A stretch of DNA of 8,488 bases, from positions 1 through 8,488 of the forward strand of contig JAIBDV010000107.1 of the NCBI GenBank assembly GCA_024686055.1, written 5' to 3'. Position 1 is the stretch's first letter. Each line of letters opens with the position of its first letter. The position numbers were made by a program, and so were the translations under genes. Source of the DNA: Neptuniibacter sp. (GTDB taxonomy: Bacteria > Pseudomonadota > Gammaproteobacteria > Pseudomonadales > Balneatricaceae). The notes under the pieces were generated by a model, which worked only from the letters and a program-made list of their open reading frames with translations, did no database searches and was not told the origin of the DNA. Shown here in pieces: positions 1-6,295 of this stretch.

Positions 1-779
1 ACCATGAAGATGAACGCCTGCAGCGTAATAACCAGAATGTGGAAGATTGCCCAGGGTACAGACAGTACCCACTGTGCCCAAAATGGCAGCAGCGCAATCA
101 GAATAAAGATCATTTCACCAGCATACATATTACCGAACAGTCGCAGTGCCAGAGAAATAGGCTTAGCCAGCAGGCCAACTACTTCAAGGAACAGGTTGAA
201 CGGCAGCAGCCATTTGCCCAGCGGCTGCAGGGTCAGTTCAGCAACAAAGCCTTTTACGCCTTTCTGCTGAATGCTGTAGTAGATGATCAGTGCAAATACA
301 GCCAGAGCCATACCCGCAGTCGCATTCACATCAGTGGTAGGAACCACTTTCAGGAAATGGACGCCCATTTCACCCGCGATGAACGGAAGCCAGTCGACCG
401 GAATAAGGTCCATGGTGTTCATCAGGAAAACCCATACAAAGATGGTCAGTGCCAAAGGGGCAATCATCGCATTCTTGTGATGGAAAATACTCTTCACGTT
501 GTCATCAACGAATTCGATGATGGTTTCCACGAAGTTCTGGGTGTTACCCGGCACACCAGCGGTGGCGGATTTCGCAACCTTTTGGAACAACCACAGAAAT
601 AACAGACCCAGGCCAACGGAGAACACCATAGTGTCTACGTTAATAGCCCAGAAGCCCATTTCAGCTGCTTCTTTAGCGCTATGCGCCAAGCCCCAGCCAG
701 ATTCCGGATGGTTACCAAACGTCAGGTTGGTAAGGTGGTGGGATATGTATTCTGAGGATGTGACAGTTCCGCTAGCCAT
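1..779 (-). CDS. atpB: ATP synthase Fo subunit a, partial (C-terminus off the window)
   Basis: Subunit a of F1Fo-ATP synthase, the inner-membrane stator protein that forms the proton half-channels against the c-ring. I translated the minus strand from the ATG at 777-779: 259 complete codons are present before the window edge, so about a dozen residues are probably missing (E. coli subunit a has 271). Visible family marks are the hydrophobic segments and the motif ALRLFGNMYAGE, whose Arg213 matches the essential E. coli Arg210; Glu222, His247 and Gln254 match Glu219, His245 and Gln252. The N-terminus (MASGTVTSSEYISHHLTNL) is family-like. It follows atpI after 16 nt, with a GAGAG ribosome-binding site just upstream, and is expected to be followed by atpE outside the window. 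Identification is secure. Confidence 0.97.
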   Translation of the reverse strand, partial: MASGTVTSSEYISHHLTNLTFGNHPESGWGLAHSAKEAAEMGFWAINVDTMVFSVGLGLLFLWLFQKVAKSATAGVPGNTQNFVETIIEFVDDNVKSIFHHKNAMIAPLALTIFVWVFLMNTMDLIPVDWLPFIAGEMGVHFLKVVPTTDVNATAGMALAVFALIIYYSIQQKGVKGFVAELTLQPLGKWLLPFNLFLEVVGLLAKPISLALRLFGNMYAGEMIFILIALLPFWAQWVLSVPWAIFHILVITLQAFIFM

Positions 780-795
780 TCTCAGTGTCTCTCGT

Positions 796-1212
796 TCAAA
801 GTTTTTGGAACCGATTATTCAGCATTACCTGCGCAACCCAGCCTGTGAGGTGCAACAGGATGTAAGTGCCAAATAGGGAAAAGGGGCTTAGCGGGCGAAC
901 CAGCATAAACACGGCGGCAAATAATAACGCCGTCATTCCCATTTTCCATATTTCACTTACATACAGCTGAGCCAGAACGTGTCTGGCAGAATCGTCGTTT
1001 CGATGTTTTAACGCACGGCTGGCAAAGTAGATGTTGGGAATAAGATAAATTGCCGCCGCCGCCAGTGAAGACAGCGCCGCAGTTTGACCATAAAACAGCC
1101 AGAGTACAACACTTATCAAACCGACAAACACCACTTGCATCAGGTAAATCCGATACATGCGTGCCTTCGTGCGACGACTATGGACACCCTGTTGCTGCTT
1201 TCTCTGGCCCAT
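796..1212 (-). CDS. atpI: ATP synthase accessory subunit I (AtpI)
   Basis: Small integral membrane protein encoded first in the atp operon; family members are thought to help assemble the c-ring or to handle Mg2+, and are not part of the final enzyme. With the ATG at 1210-1212 the product has 138 residues, close to the usual 125-135. The N-terminus is basic and hydrophilic (MGQRKQQQ...RRTKAR). Four hydrophobic segments follow, roughly around IYLMQVVFVGLISVVLWLF, LAAAAIYLIPNIYFA, MGMTALLFAAVFML and LFGTYILLHLTGWVAQVML. A longer reading from a TTG at 1245 would add 11 residues. Neither start has a strong ribosome-binding site; I prefer the ATG because of family length and start-codon type. The promoter at 1279-1307 lies just upstream, and atpB follows. 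Confidence 0.9.
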   Translation of the reverse strand: MGQRKQQQGVHSRRTKARMYRIYLMQVVFVGLISVVLWLFYGQTAALSSLAAAAIYLIPNIYFASRALKHRNDDSARHVLAQLYVSEIWKMGMTALLFAAVFMLVRPLSPFSLFGTYILLHLTGWVAQVMLNNRFQKL

Positions 1213-1278
1213 AACGTTTTTCAAACCCAAAAATCTTGCTACCAACCGTTATCGGCATGCGTTTTTATCAGCGTGGGG

Positions 1279-1307
1279 ATTATATGGAGTTCGTTGCAGC
1301 GCATCAA
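1279..1307 (-). promoter_or_regulatory. Sigma70-type promoter of the atp operon
   Basis: Read on the minus strand there is a TTGATG -35 element (1302-1307), a 17-nt spacer and a perfect TATAAT -10 element (1279-1284). It lies in the parB-atpI gap and points at atpI. Predicted transcription start is near 1272, giving a leader of about 60 nt to the ATG at 1212. Consensus quality and spacing are good; no experimental support is available here. Confidence 0.75.
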
Positions 1308-1380
1308 CCCGATATATTACCGTTTGCACTAACGTCGTACAGTTTCGCTACCAAGGATGCCCTGTATTCAAGGCAATCAG

Positions 1381-1411
1381 GTTACAACTTTGACCACATA
1401 AAACTTGTAAC
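1381..1411. repeat. Imperfect inverted repeat in the parB-atpI gap
   Basis: GTTACAA (1381-1387) and TTGTAAC (1405-1411) are perfect inverted arms separated by 17 nt; after one mismatched position three further pairs can form. It lies 20 nt past the parB stop and upstream of the atp promoter. There is no T-run, so it is not a classical intrinsic terminator. It could be a weak hairpin ending the parB message, or an operator. Confidence 0.35.
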
Positions 1412-1431
1412 TCATTGTACCTTCGGTGTAT

Positions 1432-2319
1432 TTAGCGAAGATTAGTCAGCAATGCCTGTAGTGATTCAGCAGAATCGTAATTGAGGGTAATTTTACCACG
1501 ACCTTTGGCCCCCGGCGCAATCTGTACCCGGGTGGCATATTTGCGCGACAGCTCATCGGCAACCTGCTCCAGCTCCGGGTCCGCTAACGGGCGCTCAGAG
1601 CGAACGACGGGGACCACCACCCCGGACAGGGCTTTACGTACCAGCTTCTCAGCTTCACGCACCGAAAGTCCTTGTTCTACGATCTCAGTGGCCACAGTTT
1701 GCTGTCGCGGCTCATCCAGCGTCAGCAGACAGCGGGCATGACCCATTTCCAGATCGCCGCACTCCAGCATCGCTTTGACCCCATCACACAGGCTCAGCAG
1801 CCGGAGCAGGTTGGCCACCGTCGAACGAGACTTGCCGACGGCATCAGCAATCTGCTGCTGGGTGAGTTCAAACTCACTTTGCAAGCGGCTGAGCGCCATC
1901 GCTTCTTCGATCGCATTGAGATTCTCACGCTGAATATTCTCAATCAGCGCCATCGCAATCGCCGCTTCGTCCGGTACATCACGAATGATAACCGGGATTT
2001 TCACCTGGTCGGCCATCTGGCAGGCACGCCAGCGACGTTCACCGGCAATGATTTCATAACGCTCATGGGCAACAGGACGAACAATGATCGGCTGCATAAC
2101 CCCCTGTGCACGAATCGAGGCGGACAATTCTTCCAGAGCGACGGGATCCAGGTCGCGACGGGGCTGGTACTTGCCTCGCTGAATCCGCTCAACCGCCAGC
2201 AGCTGATAACCCTCATCGGTGGTTGAGGTGGCTGTACTATCTGGCTGGAACCCATCACTGGATACGCCGCTCAGCAGTGCATCCAGACCGCGCCCCAGGC
2301 CCCGTTTTTTTACCACCAT
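1432..2319 (-). CDS. parB: Chromosome-partitioning protein ParB (Spo0J family)
   Basis: Origin-segregation DNA-binding protein that loads at parS sites, spreads as a CTP-dependent clamp and stimulates ParA ATPase. The 295-residue product is full length. The N-terminal basic motif (KKRGLGRGLDALL, residues 4-16) is the ParA-stimulating segment. The clamp/CTP-binding domain shows QPRR (52-55), GERRWRA (93-99) and ENIQRENL (127-134). A helix-turn-helix lies around 153-173 (TQQQIADAVGKSRSTVANLL). The C-terminus is the likely dimerisation domain. The ATG at 2317-2319 lies 2 nt after the parA stop, and its ribosome-binding site GAGGTG sits within the last parA codons, so translation is likely coupled. 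No convincing parS was seen in this window. Confidence 0.97.
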   Translation of the reverse strand: MVVKKRGLGRGLDALLSGVSSDGFQPDSTATSTTDEGYQLLAVERIQRGKYQPRRDLDPVALEELSASIRAQGVMQPIIVRPVAHERYEIIAGERRWRACQMADQVKIPVIIRDVPDEAAIAMALIENIQRENLNAIEEAMALSRLQSEFELTQQQIADAVGKSRSTVANLLRLLSLCDGVKAMLECGDLEMGHARCLLTLDEPRQQTVATEIVEQGLSVREAEKLVRKALSGVVVPVVRSERPLADPELEQVADELSRKYATRVQIAPGAKGRGKITLNYDSAESLQALLTNLR

Positions 2320-2321
2320 AA

Positions 2322-3125
2322 TTACACCTCTTGCGTCAGCGTCGCCGCTTTGTGTTCAGTGCGGCGAAGCAGCTCGCCTGCCAATGACAGATAGGCCATC
2401 GCACCGCGGGAGTTTTTATCATACAACAGGGCTGGCAGACCATGGCTGGGGGCTTCGGCCAGCCGCACATTGCGTGGAATCACGGTACGGTAAACCTTAT
2501 CGCCAAAGTACTCGATCAGGTGGGCCGACACATCCTTGGTCAGACTCATACGCGGGTCGAACATGGTGCGAAGAATACCCTCGATCTGCAGCGCTGGATT
2601 AAGCCGTTTATTGATTTTATCAATGGTGCCAATCAACGCCGAGATCCCTTCCAGCGCATAATACTCACACTGCATCGGAATGATCACCCCGCTGGAGGCG
2701 GACAGTGCATTCACCGTCAACAGGTTCAGCGAGGGCGGGTTATCAATCAGAATGTAGTCATAATCATCGGTTACTTCCGCCAGCGCCATTTTGAGCCGGA
2801 ACTCACGGCGTGGCAGTTGCAGCAGCTCAACTTCGGCAGCGGTCAGATCGCCATTCGCCCCGATCAGGTCGAAGCTTGACGGAACTGACGGCGATTTCGC
2901 CACGATGGCCCGGTGTACATCAGTCTGACCCACCAGCAGCTCGTAAACCGAGTGCTCCAGCGTATGCTTGTCGACCCCGCAGCCCATGGTCGCATTGCCC
3001 TGGGGGTCAAGATCGACCATCAGCACACGTTTTTTGGTCGCGGCCAGTGATGCAGCAAGGTTTACACAGGTGGTGGTTTTACCCACCCCCCCTTTCTGGT
3101 TGGTAATGGTCAGAATCCGGGCCAC
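2322..3125 (-). CDS. parA: Chromosome-partitioning ATPase ParA (Soj family)
   Basis: Deviant-Walker ATPase that binds the nucleoid non-specifically and moves ParB-parS complexes. It has 267 residues, the size of chromosomal Soj-type ParA without an N-terminal HTH domain. The P-loop NQKGGVGKTT (9-18) carries the signature lysine Lys11 as well as Lys16; the Walker A' region VDLDPQGN is at 37-44; the Walker B region ILIDNPPS is at 125-132, with Asn129 where Cys or Ala is common. The start is GTG (3123-3125), chosen because it begins the conserved MARILTITNQKGG and has GGGGAG (3135-3140) nine nt upstream. It is 2 nt downstream of rsmG and 2 nt upstream of parB, so the block is an operon. Confidence 0.97.
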   Translation of the reverse strand: MARILTITNQKGGVGKTTTCVNLAASLAATKKRVLMVDLDPQGNATMGCGVDKHTLEHSVYELLVGQTDVHRAIVAKSPSVPSSFDLIGANGDLTAAEVELLQLPRREFRLKMALAEVTDDYDYILIDNPPSLNLLTVNALSASSGVIIPMQCEYYALEGISALIGTIDKINKRLNPALQIEGILRTMFDPRMSLTKDVSAHLIEYFGDKVYRTVIPRNVRLAEAPSHGLPALLYDKNSRGAMAYLSLAGELLRRTEHKAATLTQEV

Positions 3126-3127
3126 GT

Positions 3128-3754
3128 TTAGCGTCTCCCCAGTATCAGCAGATGGCGTTCACCATCAGTCCCCGGTACGTGCAGGCGATGACAGTCCTTG
3201 AGCTCATATCCCTGCGGCAACGCCGCCAGTTCCGCCTCAGGGTATACCCCTTTCATGGCAAGAAAAATACCATCCTCATGGCACAGGGTATGGCACCAGG
3301 TGATCATAGCCTCCAGCGATGCAAATGCTCGGGAGATCACCTGACCGGCGGGAAGCGTCGCCGATTCTTCAACCCGGCCATGCTCAACCCGTAGATTGTC
3401 CAGCCCGAGCTGGGCTTTGACCTGTAGCTGAAAACGGGTTTTCTTACCGTTGCTGTCCATGGTGATGACGTCGATTTCCGGCTTGCAGATCGCTGCCGGA
3501 ATGCCAGGCAAGCCAGGCCCGCTGCCCACATCGATCAGTCGCTCATCACGGATATGCGGCACAATGCTGAGGCTGTCGAGCAAGTGACGATCGATCATCT
3601 CCAGCGGGTCACGCACGGCGGTCAGATTATAGGCCTTGTTCCACTTGATCAGCATGGCGAGATATTCCAGTAGCTGATCGATCTGTTGTTCCGTCAGGGA
3701 CAGTTGCAGCGCATCAATGCCCCGACATAAACGTTGACGGTATTGAGCATCCAT
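3128..3754 (-). CDS. rsmG: 16S rRNA (guanine527-N7)-methyltransferase RsmG
   Basis: Formerly GidB; uses S-adenosylmethionine to methylate N7 of G527 in the 530 loop of 16S rRNA, in the cytoplasm. At 208 residues it matches the family (E. coli 207). The SAM-binding motif I is LIDVGSGPGLPGI (73-85). Other family marks are KWNKAYNLTAV (37-47), RHLLDSL (56-62), the SRAFASL segment (141-147) and MKG (167-169). The ATG (3752-3754) overlaps the mnmG stop by one base (TGATG), with a GGAGG-type site inside the end of mnmG, indicating translational coupling. parA follows after 2 nt. Confidence 0.97.
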   Translation of the reverse strand: MDAQYRQRLCRGIDALQLSLTEQQIDQLLEYLAMLIKWNKAYNLTAVRDPLEMIDRHLLDSLSIVPHIRDERLIDVGSGPGLPGIPAAICKPEIDVITMDSNGKKTRFQLQVKAQLGLDNLRVEHGRVEESATLPAGQVISRAFASLEAMITWCHTLCHEDGIFLAMKGVYPEAELAALPQGYELKDCHRLHVPGTDGERHLLILGRR

Positions 3755-5646
3755 CAGTGTGCCCCTCCCTGTTTTTTCGCCAGTTGATATTTTTTCAGAT
3801 ACACCAGCAGTAACGAGATTGCCGCCGGTGTCATACCCTGAATTCGGGATGCCTGGGCAATGCTCGCAGGCAGAACATCCTTGAGCTTGGCGGTCAGCTC
3901 ATTGGACAGTCCACCCACCTGGTCATAATCAAAGTCTGCGGGTAGCGGCGTATTTTCCTGCCTGCGCATCTGTTCGATCTCAGTTTTCTGGCGGTCGATA
4001 TAACCGGCATATTTAAACTGAATTTCAACCTGCTCAGCCACCTGTTGGTTATCCACAGGCTGGCCTTTCAATCCGGCCACGTCAGCGTAGTTCAGTTCGG
4101 GCCGTTTGATCAGATCTGCCAGGGTATATTCACGACTCAATGGCGTTTTCAGCTTGTCGTTGACCTGAGCGGCCTCGGCAGAATCAGCCTGTATCCAGCT
4201 ATCACGTAAGCGCTGCTGTTCCTGCTCAATGGCTTCACGCTTTTCACTGAACGCCTGCCAGCGCGCATCGCTGACCAGTCCCAGCTCCCGTCCCTTCTCG
4301 GTCAGGCGCAGATCGGCGTTGTCTTCGCGCAGAACCAGCCGGTACTCCGCCCGGCTGGTAAACATCCGATACGGCTCTGATGTGCCCAGCGTAATCAGAT
4401 CATCCACCAGTACCCCGAGGTAAGCTTCATCACGACGGGGATACCACTGTTCCTGGTCGAAGGCCCGCAATGCCGCGTTGATACCAGCCAGCAGGCCCTG
4501 AGCACCGGCTTCTTCGTAGCCGGTTGTACCGTTGATCTGACCGGCAAAATACAGACCATTGATCAGTTTGGTTTCCAGCGTGTGTTTCAGATCCTGCGGG
4601 TTGAAGTAATCATACTCAATGGCATAACCAGGCCGGGTGATATGAGCATTTTCGAAGCCGCGGATAGAACGAACGGCCGCCAGCTGGATATCAAACGGCA
4701 AGCTGGTCGAGATACCGTTGGGATACAGCTCATGGGTGGTCAGCCCTTCGGGCTCCACAAACACCTGGTGGCTGGTTTTATCGGCGAAGCGCATGATCTT
4801 GTCTTCTACCGATGGACAGTAACGTGGACCAACCCCGTCAATCACCCCGGTATACAGCGGTGAACGATCCAGCCCGCTGCGCAGAATGTCGTGGGTACGC
4901 TCATTGGTGTGAGTGATGTAACAGCTGATCTGACGTGGCTGCTCTGATGCTTTGCCCATGAAAGACATCAACGGCGTTGGCCTGTCACCAGGCTGCTCCT
5001 GCATCACCGAGAAATCGACGCTGCGGGCATCAATGCGTGGTGGCGTACCCGTTTTCAGGCGATCCACCCGCAGAGGCAGTTCGCGTAATCGGTCAGCCAG
5101 TGCAATGGCCGGCGGATCACCCGCCCGTCCACCGGCATGGTTTGCCATACCGATATGGATTTTACCCGCCAGGAATGTACCGGCCGTCAGCACCACTGAA
5201 GGTGCATGAAAACGAATACCGGTTTGTGTTACCACACCACGGATAGTATCGCCCTCAACAATCAGATCATCCGCCGATTGCTGGAACAGCATCAGATTAG
5301 GCTGGTTTTCCAGAATTTCACGTACCGCTGCTTTGTACAGAATCCGGTCAGCCTGGGCACGCGTAGCCCGTACTGCCGGGCCCTTGCGTGAGTTCAGGGT
5401 ACGGAACTGAATACCACCACGATCCGTTGCCCGCGCCATAGCGCCATCAAGCGCATCAATTTCTTTTACCAGGTGGCTTTTACCAATGCCACCAATCGCC
5501 GGGTTACAGGACATCTGCCCCAGAGTTTCGATGTTATGTGTTAACAACAGGGTTTGCGCACCGCGCCGTGCAGCGGCTAACGCTGCTTCTGTACCGGCAT
5601 GACCGCCACCAATCACAATGACATCAAAGCGGGTTGGATAATCCAC
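3754..5646 (-). CDS. mnmG: tRNA uridine-34 carboxymethylaminomethyl-modification enzyme MnmG (GidA)
   Basis: FAD-dependent partner of MnmE; together they install (carboxymethyl)aminomethyl groups at C5 of wobble uridine 34. The dinucleotide-binding motif GGGHAG is at 13-18, Cys47 in SCNPAIGG and Cys277 in RYCPSVEDK match the E. coli functional cysteines, and the MnmG signatures GTPPRI (200-205) and GQINGTTGYEEA (369-380) are present. I chose the GTG at 5644-5646, giving 630 residues beginning MDYPTRFDVIVIGG, which agrees with related proteins (629-630). A GAGG lies 10 nt upstream. A longer GTG start at 5682 adds 12 residues unlike the family. It is transcribed away from the origin region, as in E. 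coli, and heads the mnmG-rsmG-parA-parB block. Confidence 0.97.
   Translation of the reverse strand: MDYPTRFDVIVIGGGHAGTEAALAAARRGAQTLLLTHNIETLGQMSCNPAIGGIGKSHLVKEIDALDGAMARATDRGGIQFRTLNSRKGPAVRATRAQADRILYKAAVREILENQPNLMLFQQSADDLIVEGDTIRGVVTQTGIRFHAPSVVLTAGTFLAGKIHIGMANHAGGRAGDPPAIALADRLRELPLRVDRLKTGTPPRIDARSVDFSVMQEQPGDRPTPLMSFMGKASEQPRQISCYITHTNERTHDILRSGLDRSPLYTGVIDGVGPRYCPSVEDKIMRFADKTSHQVFVEPEGLTTHELYPNGISTSLPFDIQLAAVRSIRGFENAHITRPGYAIEYDYFNPQDLKHTLETKLINGLYFAGQINGTTGYEEAGAQGLLAGINAALRAFDQEQWYPRRDEAYLGVLVDDLITLGTSEPYRMFTSRAEYRLVLREDNADLRLTEKGRELGLVSDARWQAFSEKREAIEQEQQRLRDSWIQADSAEAAQVNDKLKTPLSREYTLADLIKRPELNYADVAGLKGQPVDNQQVAEQVEIQFKYAGYIDRQKTEIEQMRRQENTPLPADFDYDQVGGLSNELTAKLKDVLPASIAQASRIQGMTPAAISLLLVYLKKYQLAKKQGGAH
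4049..4057 (+). other. Perfect DnaA box inside mnmG
   Basis: TTATCCACA, the consensus high-affinity DnaA 9-mer. In the reading direction of mnmG it covers codons for the VDN part of PVDNQ, so it may be incidental to coding, but it adds to an excess of DnaA boxes in this window. Confidence 0.5.
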
Positions 5647-5681
5647 GTCCGTCTTACCTCGTAATACCTGGATAAACGCCA

Positions 5682-5705
5682 CAGCTGAGCAGGACTGCTG
5701 AGCTG
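5682..5705 (-). promoter_or_regulatory. Hairpin-forming inverted repeat in the mnmG leader
   Basis: Arms 5682-5692 and 5695-5705 are complementary at 10 of 11 positions (one G-G mismatch in the middle), separated by only 2 nt, so the actual loop would be wider. It lies between the predicted transcription start (about 5714) and the mnmG start codon at 5646, so it would form near the 5' end of the mRNA. It could stabilise the message or be a protein-binding dyad. No T-run follows in either direction. Confidence 0.4.
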
Positions 5706-5720
5706 GAGAAGAGGGAGCAG

Positions 5721-5749
5721 ATTATACCCGGCAATACTGAACGCTGAAA
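5721..5749 (-). promoter_or_regulatory. Probable promoter of the mnmG-rsmG-parAB operon
   Basis: On the minus strand a perfect TATAAT lies at 5721-5726, with predicted initiation near 5714 and a leader of about 70 nt to the mnmG GTG. The -35 region at the usual 17-nt distance (TTTCAG, 5744-5749) is poor, so activation or a non-ideal -35 is implied. Its position at the edge of the origin, directed outward, resembles the gidA promoter of E. coli. Confidence 0.55.
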
Positions 5750-5940
5750 CTGTTCGTTTTTTATACGCACAGATCTTTGATGGCGACTGCCTGTGCACTA
5801 TTTTTTACACCCAGCTGGTCAGATCAGGTTATTCAGAAAGCGCCTGTCTGTTGCTGAGACCTGCTGGATGATACGCCTTCTCGGTAACTTTCATAGCAGT
5901 AATATCAGCCTGTAAATTTCTGAAATCTGTCTTGCTAGTT

Positions 5941-6050
5941 AACTAATAAAATAAGTTAAGTATATAAAGATCTTTTTATTTTAGTGATTATTATTAGGCC
6001 GCTACTCATCTGTATATAACGATGTTTAGATTATATAAAACAACATGTTA
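5941..6050. other. DNA unwinding element (AT-rich, 13-mer-like)
   Basis: By my count 5941-6000 contains 11 G/C of 60 (18%) and 5941-6050 contains 24 of 110 (22%), far below the flanking genes. It contains GATCTTTTTATTT (5969-5981), which fits the E. coli oriC 13-mer pattern GATCTnTTnTTTT closely, and a second element GATTATTATTAGG (5985-5997) that resembles the E. coli 13-mer ending in CTTATTAGG. The two lie 16 nt apart start to start. Confidence 0.75.
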
Positions 6051-6110
6051 CAGTGCTTGAAAGGTTGTTCTGTAACTGTTCTGAAGTTGCTCACAACCCC
6101 CCTGGCAGGC

Positions 6111-6119
6111 TGTGCATAA
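6111..6119 (-). other. DnaA box (TTATGCACA)
   Basis: TGTGCATAA on the plus strand is the reverse complement of TTATGCACA, an exact match to TTATNCACA. It lies about 60 nt from the right end of the AT-rich segment. Confidence 0.75.
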
Positions 6120-6128
6120 AGAGGCTAC

Positions 6129-6137
6129 TTATACACA
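6129..6137 (+). other. DnaA box (TTATACACA)
   Basis: Exact TTATNCACA match, identical to the E. coli R2 sequence, 9 nt from the preceding box and in opposite orientation. Confidence 0.8.
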
Positions 6138-6189
6138 GGGCAATCCATCCTCAGTTTCTTCACCTATTTATACGTGCCAGCCACACAAC

Positions 6190-6198
6190 TCATCCACA
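6190..6198 (+). other. Probable DnaA box with one mismatch (TCATCCACA)
   Basis: Differs from TTATCCACA only at position 2. It has the same orientation as the box at 6129 and is followed by the same GG. Likely a lower-affinity site. Confidence 0.5.
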
Positions 6199-6233
6199 GG
6201 GCTTAGTGGCAGGATTCTGTCTTCTCACGGCGA

Positions 6234-6243
6234 TTTTTTTTTT
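6234..6243 (+). repeat. Run of ten T upstream of the lipoprotein gene
   Basis: A T10 homopolymer 53 nt upstream of the GTG start and 10 nt before a TATGAT hexamer (6254-6259) that could be a -10 element. I see no clear -35 at proper spacing and no hairpin just before the run, so it is not an obvious terminator. It could act as a curved or promoter-spacer element. Confidence 0.5.
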
Positions 6244-6295
6244 CGTTCTGGTTTATGATGGCCAGACCCTATCAGGCGTTAGCAAGGAGATCCGG

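Larger units (their letters stand above)
5930..6198. other. oriC: Predicted core replication origin (oriC)
   Basis: The gene-free stretch 5647-6295 beside mnmG holds, in order from mnmG: promoter and leader; a degenerate DnaA-like 9-mer TTATACGCA (5761-5769); an AT-rich unwinding region (5941-6050); then DnaA boxes at 6111-6119 (minus, TTATGCACA), 6129-6137 (plus, TTATACACA) and a one-mismatch box at 6190-6198 (plus, TCATCCACA). Gene context (mnmG on the unwinding side, transcribed outward) and element order match E. coli oriC. GATC sites are few: four in about 530 nt (5772, 5822, 5969, 6289), so dense Dam/SeqA control as in enterics is not evident. Boundaries are approximate and function is inferred. 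Confidence 0.8.

Noticed and set aside
39..602. Plus-strand open frames over the atpB region
   Set aside because: They are antisense shadows of a clear subunit a coding sequence on the minus strand.
1213..1245. TTG start of AtpI at 1245
   Set aside because: Rare start codon without a clear ribosome-binding site; the ATG at 1212 gives a family-typical length. Not fully excluded.
5317..5326. Possible parS half-site (TTTCACGTAC) inside mnmG
   Set aside because: Only one arm of the TGTTTCACGTGAAACA-type palindrome is present. No complete parS was found anywhere in the window by eye.
5647..5682. Longer MnmG start at 5682
   Set aside because: Adds 12 residues absent from related proteins; the GTG at 5646 gives the standard 630-residue length and the expected N-terminus.
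5761..5769. TTATACGCA as a DnaA box
   Set aside because: One mismatch in the conserved CACA part and isolated on the mnmG side of the unwinding region; kept only as a comment in the oriC entry.
6053..6295. N-terminal extension of the lipoprotein gene from a GTG at 6053
   Set aside because: It would run through the DnaA boxes and the T10 tract, lacks family-like sequence, and the GTG at 6296 has a good ribosome-binding site and yields an exact lipoprotein signal.
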